A DNA stretch of 64,000 nt, taken from NCBI RefSeq assembly GCF_041197575.1, contig NZ_JBDKXB010000013.1, positions 31,662-95,661 of the forward strand, written 5' to 3'. Shown in pieces: positions 1 through 8,810 of this stretch (positions are counted from its first letter, which is position 1; each line of letters starts with the position of its first letter). The position numbers and the translations under genes were made by a program. Source of the stretch: Thioalkalicoccus limnaeus. GTDB lineage: Bacteria > Pseudomonadota > Gammaproteobacteria > Chromatiales > Chromatiaceae. The notes under the pieces are model-generated. The model did no database searches and had not been told where the DNA came from. It worked only from the letters and a program-made list of their open reading frames with translations.

Positions 1-34
1 CACGGGCGAGGATGTTGGTGTCTAAAGCGATCAT
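1..34 (-). CDS. PIN-domain (VapC-type) toxin, N-terminus only
   Basis: Only the first eleven codons lie inside the window, reading MIALDTNILAR from an ATG at 34 on the minus strand. That is the classical opening of PIN-domain ribonucleases, where the Asp of the LDTN motif binds the catalytic metal. The ATG overlaps the TGA of the upstream AbrB-type gene (ATGA), the usual arrangement of an antitoxin-toxin pair. The rest of the gene lies beyond the window edge, so intactness cannot be judged. The family call rests on the motif and the context. Confidence 0.7.
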   Translation of the reverse strand, partial: MIALDTNILAR

Positions 35-300
35 GGGTCGTCTTGCCGTTGCGCCAGTCGCGCCGCACTGACGGCACCCTGGATCTCCTCGATGGCCACC
101 GGTGTACCGCGATGCACGGCCCGGGCGAACAAGACAGAGGCCGGCTTCTTGGCTGTTGCGCTGACAGGCTCAATCACGATAGCGCTTCCGTCCTCTGCCA
201 GGCGGACCTGGACCTGGGCACCGGGATAGATCGCGATCTGTTGGCACAACTCCGCGGGAAGTACGACTTGCCGCTTAGCCGAGAGGGTCATGGTCGCCAT
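31..300 (-). CDS. AbrB/MazE-family antitoxin
   Basis: This 89-residue protein has an N-terminal swapped-hairpin AbrB (SpoVT) domain in residues 3-48, with the typical pattern LSAKRQVVLPAELCQQI followed by GAQVQVRLAEDG. The C-terminal 40 residues are a less structured, Ala/Gln-rich tail of the kind that wraps a partner toxin. It overlaps a PIN-domain toxin start by four bases, so it is most likely the antitoxin and autorepressor of a VapBC-like module. Family knowledge: the pair represses its own promoter and the toxin cleaves RNA when freed. The exact subfamily is not determined. Confidence 0.8.
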   Translation of the reverse strand: MATMTLSAKRQVVLPAELCQQIAIYPGAQVQVRLAEDGSAIVIEPVSATAKKPASVLFARAVHRGTPVAIEEIQGAVSAARLAQRQDDP

Positions 301-357
301 GGCGTTCTCCGAGAGTCTGCGCTGACGCCTGGAGTTTATCCCCGCGCGGCCATCTGT

Positions 358-498
358 TCAACGCCGTTGAACGAACGGCAACGGCGTTGCGCGTGACGGC
401 TTCTCCTTCAAGAGCACATTCACCTGCGCCGGGTTGGCCCTGTCCTGGGATTGCTTCATCACTTGGCCGACGAAGAAACCCGCCACTGCCCGTGCGCC
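358..498 (-). pseudogene. gatB: C-terminal remnant of gatB (Asp/Glu-tRNA amidotransferase subunit B)
   Basis: Read on the minus strand the segment gives GFFVGQVMKQSQDRANPAQV followed by NVLLKEKP and a stop at 358-360. This closely resembles the extreme C-terminus of GatB, whose tail domain ends in a VGQVMK...G+ANP..VN.LL pattern and binds tRNA. No upstream GatB sequence is visible beyond about 500, so it is an isolated tail and not a working gene. It sits directly upstream of the AbrB antitoxin gene and is probably debris from a rearrangement that joined unrelated loci. Confidence 0.65.
361..387. repeat. Perfect 9-bp inverted repeat
   Basis: ACGCCGTTG (361-369) and CAACGGCGT (379-387) are exact reverse complements around a 9-base spacer. 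The repeat lies 61-87 bases upstream of the AbrB antitoxin start and overlaps the stop region of the gatB tail. It could be an operator for the toxin-antitoxin pair or the old terminator stem of gatB; no T-run is seen on either strand, which weakens the terminator reading. Confidence 0.5.
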
Positions 499-539
499 AA
501 CGGGTCCGGTCGGTGCCGAAGCGCCTGCGCTGATATCTG

Positions 540-665
540 GAGCGCGAGCCGCGGGCGATCAGCGGACCGCCTGCCTGGGACGATGTGCCGGCGCCGGTGC
601 TGGACTGGGATCACCCCCGACAGCCCGAACCCGACTTCGAGTTTGATCAGCGCGTTTCCTGGTAG
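540..665 (+). pseudogene. C-terminal tail of an unidentified truncated ORF
   Basis: One plus-strand frame from about 540 to a TAG at 663-665 reads like a genuine acidic protein terminus (PPAWDDVPAPVLDWDHP, then a Phe/Asp-rich ending FEFDQRVSW). The composition is unlike shadow translations around it. There is no plausible start or upstream domain, so it is a stranded 3' end. I could not place the family with confidence; the setting among mobile-element debris makes a mobile-element protein likely. Confidence 0.35.
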
Positions 666-807
666 CCGCCGTCTCTCTATCGCAGGAAACGGTGCAGCCC
701 CCCTCGCCTCCCGGCGGCACGCTGCGCCGCAGATGCGAGCCCCAGCACCCCGGAACGCGCGCGCCTGCACGGCGCCCGACACCCGTCAGCAGCCCCGCTG
801 TTCGGCG

Positions 808-1809
808 TTGACCACACATCCCGCCCCCGCTATCCCCCCCGAGATCCTGAACCGGGTAGCCGCGATTAGCGAGGCCATCGGGCGGCTGACCGTGCTCACC
901 GATCCGGCGAGATCCTTGCGGCTGCGACGCATCAACCGCATCCGCACCATTCACGGTTCGCTGGCCATCGAGGGCAACTCCCTGACCGAGGCGCCATTCA
1001 CCGCGATTCTGGAGGGCAAGCAGGTTATCGCCCCGCCCCGCGAGGTGCAGGAGGTGAACAACGCCCTGGCTGCCTACGACCGGCTAGAAACCTGGAAGCC
1101 CGGTGTGGAAAAGCACTTGCTGGAGGCGCACCGGATTCTGATGTCCGGCCTGATCGCCGAGGCAGGGCTTTATCGGCATGGCGGTGTGGAGGTGCTCCAC
1201 ATGGCCCCGCCCGCCCACCGGGTGCCGCATCTGATGAACGACCTGTTTGGCTGGCTGGCCGTCACCGACGCTCATCCGCTCATCGCCAGTTCGGTCTTTC
1301 ACTACGAGTTCGAATTCAACCACCCCTTCGCCGATGGCAACGGCCGCATGGGGCGGCTGTGGCAAAGCCTGATCTTGGCCCGCTGGAATCCTCTGTTCGC
1401 CGACATCCCGTTGGAAAGCCTGATCTTCGAGCACCAAGCCGAGTACTATCGGGCTATTCAGGACAGCACCCAAACGACCGATTCCGCCCCGTTCATCGCC
1501 TTCATGCTGCGGATGATCCTGGATACGGTGACCAGTTCGACCCCGGAAGTTACACAGGAAGTCACCCCGGCAGTGCAACTGCTCTCAGTTCTTGCTGGAG
1601 AGATGACCCGGCAACAGATCAAAGAGGCGCTCGGGCTGAAAGACGATGAACATTTCCGAAAGGCCTATTTGCTCCCAGCTCTGGATGCCGGTCTGATTGA
1701 GATGACCATCACCGACAAGCCACGCAGCAGCAAACAGAAATACCGCCTGACCGACAAGGGGGCCTTGCTCATAATTCCGGCCACCGCTGTCAGGCCGCGA
1801 CCGGCATGA
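808..1809 (+). CDS. Fic-family protein (AMP-transferase fold) with winged-helix tail
   Basis: The protein is about 333 residues from an in-frame TTG at 808; an ATG at 733 would add a low-complexity leader with no family resemblance. The Fic core carries the catalytic motif HPFADGNGRMGR, where the His deprotonates the target hydroxyl and the rest binds ATP phosphates. An N-terminal SLAIEGN segment matches the inhibitory helix motif (S/T)xxxE(G/N), so it should be a self-inhibited class II Fic enzyme. The last 90 residues (MTRQQIKEALGLKDDEHFRK onward) form a winged-helix-like domain often found on Fic proteins. Family members usually transfer AMP to Ser/Thr/Tyr of partner proteins; the target is unknown. 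It is flanked on both sides by gene fragments, suggesting acquisition by transfer. Confidence 0.85.
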   Translation: MTTHPAPAIPPEILNRVAAISEAIGRLTVLTDPARSLRLRRINRIRTIHGSLAIEGNSLTEAPFTAILEGKQVIAPPREVQEVNNALAAYDRLETWKPGVEKHLLEAHRILMSGLIAEAGLYRHGGVEVLHMAPPAHRVPHLMNDLFGWLAVTDAHPLIASSVFHYEFEFNHPFADGNGRMGRLWQSLILARWNPLFADIPLESLIFEHQAEYYRAIQDSTQTTDSAPFIAFMLRMILDTVTSSTPEVTQEVTPAVQLLSVLAGEMTRQQIKEALGLKDDEHFRKAYLLPALDAGLIEMTITDKPRSSKQKYRLTDKGALLIIPATAVRPRPA

Positions 1810-2178
1810 GGTAGGCGGGTTTAGGCGGGCGCGTTCGGCGTCGTCGCGGTCGCGGCGGCAGGGGCACGCGCAGGAGGAGCCGCTCGAACAGGCGGGGTGT
1901 ATTCGCCCGAAGAGGCGCTCGGCGGCCGTCCTGCCATCGGCACGGCGGATGTGAAAATTGTGTACGGCGGTGAGCGCGGCGAGCTTGCGGTCGCTCAGGC
2001 GATGGCGTCCGTGATGATGCAGCGACAGTTGGCCGTTGCGTCCTTCTACACAGAAGCTGCTGCGCTGGAACAGATCGGCGCAGGCGCTGGCGACCTCCTC
2101 GACCTGTGCGTTCACCAACCGACGCGACGGCGAGTGATGGCGAGGACGGCCGGCACATGAGCCTCGCGCATCGGGCAC
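1790..2178 (-). pseudogene. Frameshifted C-terminal remnant of a transposase (DUF6399-like)
   Basis: On the minus strand one frame reads SSFCVEGRNGQLSLHHHGRH, then RLSDRKLAALTAVHNFHIRRADG, ending near 1905. A second frame continues with LFERLLLRVPLPPRPRRRR to a stop at 1790. Together they match the characteristic C-terminal signature of a transposase group common in cyanobacteria and purple sulfur bacteria (VEGRNG-LSLxHH-HRLS-RKL-LT-HNF-RRADG-T-AERFF). The frame change in the middle and the missing N-terminal part show that it is dead. Its 3' end overlaps the end of the Fic gene by about 20 bases. Confidence 0.65.
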
Positions 2179-2445
2179 TGCCTCTGATCGAGTTGCTCAC
2201 CGCGGCTGCCGCGGAGCACGAAAACGTCATGTGGGACGTCTGATCGTCATGCCGCGATGAGCCCGGCGGCGCCGCAGCCCTATGTTCCGCAACGCACAGA
2301 CCGGCGGGTCGGAAAAGGTGTCTGCTCGCAACTCCCGGAAGCGCAAATTCCGGCGTCCGCTCGCCGCCGCATCGGGCCGCTGCATGGGCAGGCGGCATAA
2401 CCCCGGGCGGCATCCTTTACGCACCGCCCATTCAGGAATCAGCCC

Positions 2446-4803
2446 ATGACCACGTCAACCCAAACCCTTGACCCCGAACGCCTGCGCAAACTCGACGCTT
2501 GGTGGCGCGCGGCGAACTATCTCTCGGTCGGACAGATCTATCTCTACGACAATCCGCTGCTGAAAGAGCCGCTGGCGCCATCGCACATCAAGCCGCGCCT
2601 GCTCGGCCACTGGGGCACGACACCGGGCCTGAGCTTTGTCTACGCACATCTCAACCGCGTCATCAAGGACAACGATCTCAGCATGATCTATGTCGCCGGG
2701 CCGGGGCATGGCGGACCAGCGATGGTAGCGAACGCTTACCTGGAAGGCACCTACAGCGAGGTCTATCCGAACATCGCCCGGGATGAGGACGGGATGCGGC
2801 GGCTGTTCAAGCAGTTCTCCTTTCCCGGCGGCATCCCCAGTCATGTCGCGCCCGAAACGCCGGGGTCGATCAACGAGGGCGGCGAGCTGGGCTATGCGCT
2901 GTCGCATGCCTTCGGCGCGGCCTTCGACAATCCCGAGCTGATCGTCGCCTGCGTGGTCGGCGATGGCGAGGCGGAGACCGGCCCGCTCGCCACGAGCTGG
3001 CACTCGAACAAGTTCCTCAACCCCATCCACGACGGCGCCGTGCTGCCCATCCTGCACCTGAACGGCTACAAGATCGCCGGCCCCACGGTGCTCGCACGCA
3101 TCCCGCGCGATGAGCTGGAGGCGCTGTTCAACGGCTATGGCTACGCGCCCTTTTTCGTCGAGGGCGATGATCCCGCGGCGATGCACCAGCTCATGGCTGC
3201 CACGCTCGATACGGTGGTCGCCGAGATCCAGCGCATCCAGAACGACGCCCGCGCCTTCGGCTTCGACACCCGACCGCGCTGGCCCATGATCATCCTGCGC
3301 TCACCCAAGGGCTGGACCGGGCCGGAGAGCGTGGACGGCAAGGCGACCGAAGGCAGCTTTCGCTCCCATCAGGTACCGATGGCCGACATGACGCAGCCGG
3401 GACATCTGGAGATCCTGGCAGACTGGCTGGGGAGCTATCGCCCGGAGGATCTGTTCGACGCCGACGGCCGACTCAACGCGGACATCGCGGCCCTGGCACC
3501 ACAAGGCGAGCGGCGCATGAGCGCCAATCCGCACGCCAACGGCGGCCTGCTGCTGCGCGATCTGCGGATGCCGGACTTCCGGGACCACGCGGTGGACGTG
3601 CCCCGGCCGGGCGGCGTCGACGCCGAGGCGACCCGCGTACAGGGCCGCTTCATCCGCGACGTCATCCAGCTCAATCCGCAGACCTTTCGCGTCTTCAGCC
3701 CGGATGAGGCGTCATCCAACCGCTGGGACGCGGTGTTCGAGGTAACGGATCGCTGTTCCGTCGCGCAAGTGATCCCGGGTGACGAGCATGTCGGACCCGA
3801 TGGCCGGGTGATGGAGATGTTGAGCGAGCATCAGTGCGAGGGCTGGCTCGAAGGCTACCTGCTGACCGGCCGTCACGGCTTCTTCTCCTGCTACGAGGCC
3901 TTCATCCATATCATCGATTCCATGTTCAACCAGCACGCCAAGTGGCTCAAGGTGTGCAACGACATCCCCTGGCGGCGGCCGATTGCGTCGCTCAACTATC
4001 TGCTCTCATCCCATGTTTGGCGTCAGGATCACAACGGCTTCAGCCATCAGGATCCCGGCTTCATCGACCATGTCATCAACAAGAAGGCCGAGGTCATCCG
4101 GGTCTATCTGCCGCCGGATGCCAACACCCTGCTCTCGGTGACGGATCACTGCCTGCGCAGCCGCAACTACGTCAATGTCATCGTGGCCGGAAAACAGTCC
4201 TCACCCCAATGGCTCGACATGGACGCCGCGATCAAGCACTGCACTGCCGGCATCGGCATCTGGCCCTGGGCCAGCAACGACCAGGGCGGCGAACCGGAGG
4301 TCGTCATGGCTTGCGCCGGCGACGTACCAACACTCGAAACCCTGGCCGCGGTTGCCCTGCTGCGCGCGCATGTTCCAGACCTGAAGATCCGGGTCATCAA
4401 CGTGGTCGACCTGATGAAGCTCCAGCCGCCGAGCGAACACCCGCACGGCCTGAGCGACCCGGATTTCGACCTGCTCTTCACCACCGACAAGCCGATCATT
4501 TTCGCCTATCACGGCTATCCCTGGCTGATCCACCGGCTCACCTATCGCCGCACCAACCATGACAACCTGCATGTACGCGGCTACAAGGAAGAAGGCACCA
4601 CCTCGACGCCCTTCGACACGGTGGTCAAGAACGATCTGGACCGCTTCGACCTGGTCGCCGACGTTATCGATCGGGTGCCGCGACTCGGTCACCGGGCCGC
4701 CTACGCCAAGCAGGCCATTCGCGACAAACTCATCGAGCACAAGCACTATATCGCCGAACATGGCCAGGATCTGCCGGAGATTCGGGATTGGAAATGGCTG
4801 TAA
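2446..4803 (+). CDS. xfp: Xylulose-5-phosphate/fructose-6-phosphate phosphoketolase
   Basis: This full-length 785-residue enzyme cleaves xylulose 5-phosphate (and often fructose 6-phosphate) with inorganic phosphate to acetyl phosphate, using thiamine diphosphate in the cytosol. Family landmarks are the N-terminal YLSVGQIYLYDNPLL region, GHWGTTPGLSF, the GPGHGGPA loop, VVGDGEAETGPL for diphosphate/Mg binding, and the C-terminal HGYPWLIHRL and RGYKEEGTT segments. An AGGA lies about ten bases before the ATG. It stands alone: no acetate kinase or phosphotransacetylase gene is next to it, and kdpE converges on its 3' side. A degenerate copy of its first 140 coding bases recurs at 20684. Confidence 0.95.
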   Translation: MTTSTQTLDPERLRKLDAWWRAANYLSVGQIYLYDNPLLKEPLAPSHIKPRLLGHWGTTPGLSFVYAHLNRVIKDNDLSMIYVAGPGHGGPAMVANAYLEGTYSEVYPNIARDEDGMRRLFKQFSFPGGIPSHVAPETPGSINEGGELGYALSHAFGAAFDNPELIVACVVGDGEAETGPLATSWHSNKFLNPIHDGAVLPILHLNGYKIAGPTVLARIPRDELEALFNGYGYAPFFVEGDDPAAMHQLMAATLDTVVAEIQRIQNDARAFGFDTRPRWPMIILRSPKGWTGPESVDGKATEGSFRSHQVPMADMTQPGHLEILADWLGSYRPEDLFDADGRLNADIAALAPQGERRMSANPHANGGLLLRDLRMPDFRDHAVDVPRPGGVDAEATRVQGRFIRDVIQLNPQTFRVFSPDEASSNRWDAVFEVTDRCSVAQVIPGDEHVGPDGRVMEMLSEHQCEGWLEGYLLTGRHGFFSCYEAFIHIIDSMFNQHAKWLKVCNDIPWRRPIASLNYLLSSHVWRQDHNGFSHQDPGFIDHVINKKAEVIRVYLPPDANTLLSVTDHCLRSRNYVNVIVAGKQSSPQWLDMDAAIKHCTAGIGIWPWASNDQGGEPEVVMACAGDVPTLETLAAVALLRAHVPDLKIRVINVVDLMKLQPPSEHPHGLSDPDFDLLFTTDKPIIFAYHGYPWLIHRLTYRRTNHDNLHVRGYKEEGTTSTPFDTVVKNDLDRFDLVADVIDRVPRLGHRAAYAKQAIRDKLIEHKHYIAEHGQDLPEIRDWKWL

Positions 4804-4882
4804 CGTGAAAGGCCGACCGGACGATGGCCACCTGGGCAGTGTCCGCGCCCTGCCCGGCCGGCCGGTCGCGCCGATCCGGCTC

Positions 4883-5620
4883 CTACGATTGCCCTGGCTG
4901 CGCAGGCGACCGGCAATCGCCTCGGCAATCGATAAAGCGATACCCAACGCCTGGTTCCGTCCGCACATAGCGCGGCTCACCGGAGTCATCCCTCAGCTTC
5001 TGGCGGATTCGGCCGACGAAATTTCGCAGATAGTGCGTATCGTCGACATGCGTCGGTCCCCATATCTCACGCAGCAGCTGTGTCTGCGTGATGACCTGGT
5101 CGGGACTCGAAACCAGCATCTTGAGAATGGCAAACTCCTTACGTGTGAGGTGAACCTGTTCGCCCGTCACGGACACCAGTCGTTTGACGAGGTCGATATG
5201 GAGATAGCCGTCATCGTAGATCCCGGCATCGGGCATCGTAGTCGCCCTGGGCCGCAATAGATTGCGCACGCGCGCCAGGAATTCCTGAATGCCGAACGGC
5301 TTGGTCACATAGTCGTTGGCGCCGGCGTCCAGAACGGCGACCTTCTCGCTCTCCGAGGCCCTGACCGACAGGATCATGACCGGCACCGTCGACCAGTGGC
5401 GCAGTTCCGTCAGCACGGATTTGCCGTCGGCATCGGGTAGGCCCAGGTCGAGCACGATCAAATCCGGCGTGCGGGTCGCCGCCAGTTCGATGCCCTCGTC
5501 GGCGGTTTCCGCCTCGATGACCTGGTAGCCCTGGCTCTTGAGGCTGATGCGCAGGAATCGCCGGATCTGTTCCTCGTCGTCGATGATGAGGATGCGAACC
5601 GATGTGATGCCTTCCGTCAC
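4883..5620 (-). CDS. kdpE: KdpE response regulator
   Basis: The 245-residue OmpR/PhoB-type regulator has a receiver domain (residues 8-120, phospho-acceptor Asp in LIVLDLGLPDADG, Lys in YVTKPFG) and a winged-helix DNA-binding domain (about 135-232, HLTRKEFAILKML ... YLRNFVGRIRQKL ... GVGYRF). It begins with a GTG overlapping the TGA of kdpD (GTGA), so the two are translationally coupled. It is expected to activate the kdpFABC promoter when phosphorylated by KdpD. The last dozen residues (DCRGDCRSPAQPGQS) extend past the usual family end. Confidence 0.93.
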   Translation of the reverse strand: MTEGITSVRILIIDDEEQIRRFLRISLKSQGYQVIEAETADEGIELAATRTPDLIVLDLGLPDADGKSVLTELRHWSTVPVMILSVRASESEKVAVLDAGANDYVTKPFGIQEFLARVRNLLRPRATTMPDAGIYDDGYLHIDLVKRLVSVTGEQVHLTRKEFAILKMLVSSPDQVITQTQLLREIWGPTHVDDTHYLRNFVGRIRQKLRDDSGEPRYVRTEPGVGYRFIDCRGDCRSPAQPGQS

Positions 5621-8178
5621 GCGCTCTCCTCGTTGTCGTCGTCGAGAGGGTCGATCAGCGGCAGGTGGATGGCGATGGTGGTCCCACGGCCGCCCGGACC
5701 AGGAAGCGCCTCGATGCGCCCGCCATGAGCGCCGATCATGCCACTGCAGATGGCCAGCCCCAACCCGCTGCCATCACGCGTGGCCGCAATCCGCACCTCG
5801 CCTCCATTCGGCGAGAATTTCGCGGCGTTTTCGATGACATTGACCAGGGCCTGCTCGATCAGTGCCGGATGCACATAGACCAACGGCAGGCCCGGCTCGA
5901 TGTGTCTGATCAGCCGACAGTCGTGCAGTAACTCGCGGGTACGGCGCAGCGCCGAATTGAGGATGTCGTCGATGCCGATCCAGTCCCGCTCCAGTTTCAA
6001 GGTGCCGTGCCCGAGCCGTGTCATATCGAGCAGATTCTGGATGTAGCGGTTGAGCCGCTCGCCTTCACTGATCACGGAGTCGAGAAGCTCGCGTCTGTCG
6101 TCGGTGGAGAGGGCATCGTCCAGGGCACGCAAGCTGCTCGCCGCGCCGATCATCGACGCCAGCGGGGTACGCAAGTCGTGGGACACTGACGATAGGAGTG
6201 CCGAACGCAAGCGCTCCGTTTCTTCCGCGACCTTGGCCTGCTCCAAGGTGTTGGCGAGGCGGGTACGAGCCATGGCCATCGTGACCTGCGTGATCAGTGC
6301 GTCGATGGCGGCAAGCTGTTCACTCTGAAAGCCCGGGTTTGGTCGGTATACGCCAAGCACACCAAAGCACTCCTGCTCGATCGCCAGCGGCAGAAATCGC
6401 CAATCGATCGCCGCGAGTGTCTCGGTTTGAAAGCCGCTGGGTTGCCGATGATCGAAGGCCCATTGCGCGGCCGACTGGGCTTTGGCATTCAGGTCCACCT
6501 CGCCTTGCGAGGAGGCCGCCTGCTCCAGTGTACCGCTATCGCCCGGTGTCAGCAGGACGACCGGGACGCGCAGGTGCTCGGCGATGGCCGTGGTGGCCTC
6601 GCGATGGACCGTCGGGAGATCGACCGCAGCCGCCAGGCGGCGGCTCAGCGACAGCAGCCGTTGCGTCTGCTCGTTGGTGCCGCGCAAGGCGAGCACCTGG
6701 TGGCGCAGCCGGCCGGCCAACCGGCCGCCGATCAGGCCCATGATCAGAAAGAAACCGACCGTCACCAGCTCATGCGTACGGTGCATGGCGAAGGTGAACC
6801 GCGGCTCGGTGAAGAAGAAGTTGTAGGCGACAGCACTAAGCACAGCGGCGACCAGGGCCGGGTGCATGGCCGTGCGTACCGCGACCAGCAGCACGGCGGT
6901 CAGGAAGACCAGCGACAGACTGGCCAAGGGGACCAAGGGTTCGATGGCCGCGGCCACACCGGTCGCCGCCGCTACGACGGCAAGCGTCAAGACGTAGTCA
7001 CGAATCGGTTCGAGTCGCAAAAACCAGCGCTGACGCCGCCGCACACGGGCGACCCGTGAGGGAACGAAGGTTATCTCGAACGCTTCGGCCTTGCGCAACA
7101 GTCGTTGACTCAAGGTCCGGCCGAACAGACCCGCCAAGGGCCGGTGCCGGCTGCGACCCACCACCAGCGTGGTGGCGTTTCGCTCGCGGGCGAAGGCCAC
7201 CAATTCGTCCACGGAATCGTGGCCACGCAGGGTCACGGTTTCGCCCCCCAGGCGCGCGGCCAGCTCGAAGGCCCGCTCGACGCCCGCCTGCTGCTCTCGG
7301 CCGGTGTTACCATGGTCGACGAACACCACGCTCCATGGCGCACGGCGGCGCTCGGCGAGGCGCCTGCCCAGTCGCACCAGTTCCTCACCGTTACCGACCC
7401 CATCGATGGCGACGACAATGCGCGCCCGCACCGGCCAGGGTCCAGTGATCCCCTGGCTGCGCATGACCTCACGCACATCGCGGTCGAGGCGCTCGGCCAC
7501 GGTCTGCAAGGCCAGTTCGCGCAGCGCCGCCAGATTCGTCGGACTGAAGAAGCCATCGAGGGCCGCGCGGGCCTGCTCGGGCACATAGACCTTGCCCTGC
7601 TTCAGCCGCTCGATCAGCTCGCGTGGCGTCAGATCCACCAGCACCAGGTCCCGCGCCTCGCTGAGCAGTGTGTCCGGTACCGTCTCCCGCATCCGCACGC
7701 CGGTGATGCGTGCGACCACGTCGTTCAGACTCTCCAGGTGCTGGATGTTGAGCGTGGTCCAGACGTCAATGCCGTGTTCCAGCAGCTCCTCGATATCCTG
7801 ATAACGGCGTGGGTGGCGGGTCCCCGGAATGTTGCGATGGGCCAGTTCGTCGATGAGCACCACGGCCGGCGCACATTTGAGAATGGCATCCAGGTCTAGC
7901 TCGCGGAACTGGGCGCCGCGATAGGCCATCTGCATCAACGGAATGGACTCCAGCCCCTCGCACAGCGCCTCGGTTTCCTGCCGGCCGTGGCTCTCGATGA
8001 TCCCGATGACGATATCGGCACCCTCGCGCCGCGACTCGCGCGCCGCCTCCAGCATCTTGTAGGTCTTGCCAACGCCGGGGAAGGCGCCCAGGAAGATCTT
8101 GAGCGCCCCTTGCCGCTCGCGCTCGATGGCCGACAGCAGGGCCTGGGGGTCGGGCCGATCGTCCGCTATCTCGTTCAT
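5617..8178 (-). CDS. kdpD: KdpD sensor histidine kinase, ATP-binding domain apparently deleted in part
   Basis: The protein is 853 residues, about 40 shorter than usual. In order it shows the N-terminal KdpD domain (residues 20-230, Walker A GAFPGVGKT), a universal-stress-like domain (about 250-370), four membrane helices (about 395-500), a GAF-like region (520-640) and a HisKA dimerisation domain with His667 in SVSHDLRTPLASM. The N box NVIENAAKFSP (about 780) is present, but the sequence then passes from IAATRDG straight to SGLGLAIC. The G1 box (DxGPG) and F box that normally lie between are absent, about 35 residues in frame. The G2 box and C-terminus look normal. Autophosphorylation may therefore be impaired. 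It overlaps kdpC by ATGA. Confidence 0.9.
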   Translation of the reverse strand: MNEIADDRPDPQALLSAIERERQGALKIFLGAFPGVGKTYKMLEAARESRREGADIVIGIIESHGRQETEALCEGLESIPLMQMAYRGAQFRELDLDAILKCAPAVVLIDELAHRNIPGTRHPRRYQDIEELLEHGIDVWTTLNIQHLESLNDVVARITGVRMRETVPDTLLSEARDLVLVDLTPRELIERLKQGKVYVPEQARAALDGFFSPTNLAALRELALQTVAERLDRDVREVMRSQGITGPWPVRARIVVAIDGVGNGEELVRLGRRLAERRRAPWSVVFVDHGNTGREQQAGVERAFELAARLGGETVTLRGHDSVDELVAFARERNATTLVVGRSRHRPLAGLFGRTLSQRLLRKAEAFEITFVPSRVARVRRRQRWFLRLEPIRDYVLTLAVVAAATGVAAAIEPLVPLASLSLVFLTAVLLVAVRTAMHPALVAAVLSAVAYNFFFTEPRFTFAMHRTHELVTVGFFLIMGLIGGRLAGRLRHQVLALRGTNEQTQRLLSLSRRLAAAVDLPTVHREATTAIAEHLRVPVVLLTPGDSGTLEQAASSQGEVDLNAKAQSAAQWAFDHRQPSGFQTETLAAIDWRFLPLAIEQECFGVLGVYRPNPGFQSEQLAAIDALITQVTMAMARTRLANTLEQAKVAEETERLRSALLSSVSHDLRTPLASMIGAASSLRALDDALSTDDRRELLDSVISEGERLNRYIQNLLDMTRLGHGTLKLERDWIGIDDILNSALRRTRELLHDCRLIRHIEPGLPLVYVHPALIEQALVNVIENAAKFSPNGGEVRIAATRDGSGLGLAICSGMIGAHGGRIEALPGPGGRGTTIAIHLPLIDPLDDDNEESA

Positions 8179-8807
8179 TGCGTTGCGCCGGCCTCTGAAC
8201 CGATGTCGTCGAGTGCCAGGTTCAACTGGAGCACATTGACGCGCGGCTGCCCCAGTACGCCAAGCACCGGCCGTTCCACCCGCGCCGCCACCAGGGCCGC
8301 GACCGCTGCGCGCGGCAGCCCGCGTGCGGCGGCGACACGGTCGATCTGGAGCTCGGCCGCTGCCGGGCTGATGTGCGGGTCGATGCCCGACCCGGACGCG
8401 GCGATAAGGTCGACAGGGATGGCCGCCGCTTCCACGGCGTTGGCCGCGGAGATGGCGATTGAGCTGGCCACGGCCCGTTCGCGCAGCGCCGGATTGCTCG
8501 GTGCGAGGTTGGCGCCGGAGACGCCAAAGGGATCGTAGTCCGCGGCTGAGGGACGACCGTGGAAGTAACCCGGTGCGTTGAACGGCTGGCCGACCAGTGC
8601 CGAGCCGATCACCTTGCCGTCGCGTTCGATGAGGCTGCCGGTAGACTGGTGCGGGAACAGGACGCCACCGATCGCCACGGTGAGCAGCGGGTAGAGGACA
8701 CCGCAGAGCAGCATCAGCACCAGGGCGCCGCGCAGCCCTTGGACCCAGCGTCCGACTGGGGTCGCGGAGAATGTCGGGGCAACGGATTGGGCGTGATTCA
8801 TAACCAT
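8175..8807 (-). CDS. kdpC: KdpC, K+-transporting ATPase subunit C
   Basis: The 210-residue subunit has a single N-terminal membrane helix (about residues 28-52) and a periplasmic domain with the typical GSALVGQPFNAPGYFHGRPSA and NPALRERA segments and the terminal VNVLQLNLALD. KdpC clamps KdpA to KdpB and raises potassium and ATP affinity of the KdpFABC pump. It overlaps kdpD by four bases and follows kdpB by only a few bases, so it belongs to the same transcript. Confidence 0.95.
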   Translation of the reverse strand: MVMNHAQSVAPTFSATPVGRWVQGLRGALVLMLLCGVLYPLLTVAIGGVLFPHQSTGSLIERDGKVIGSALVGQPFNAPGYFHGRPSAADYDPFGVSGANLAPSNPALRERAVASSIAISAANAVEAAAIPVDLIAASGSGIDPHISPAAAELQIDRVAAARGLPRAAVAALVAARVERPVLGVLGQPRVNVLQLNLALDDIGSEAGATQ

Positions 8808-8810
8808 CTC

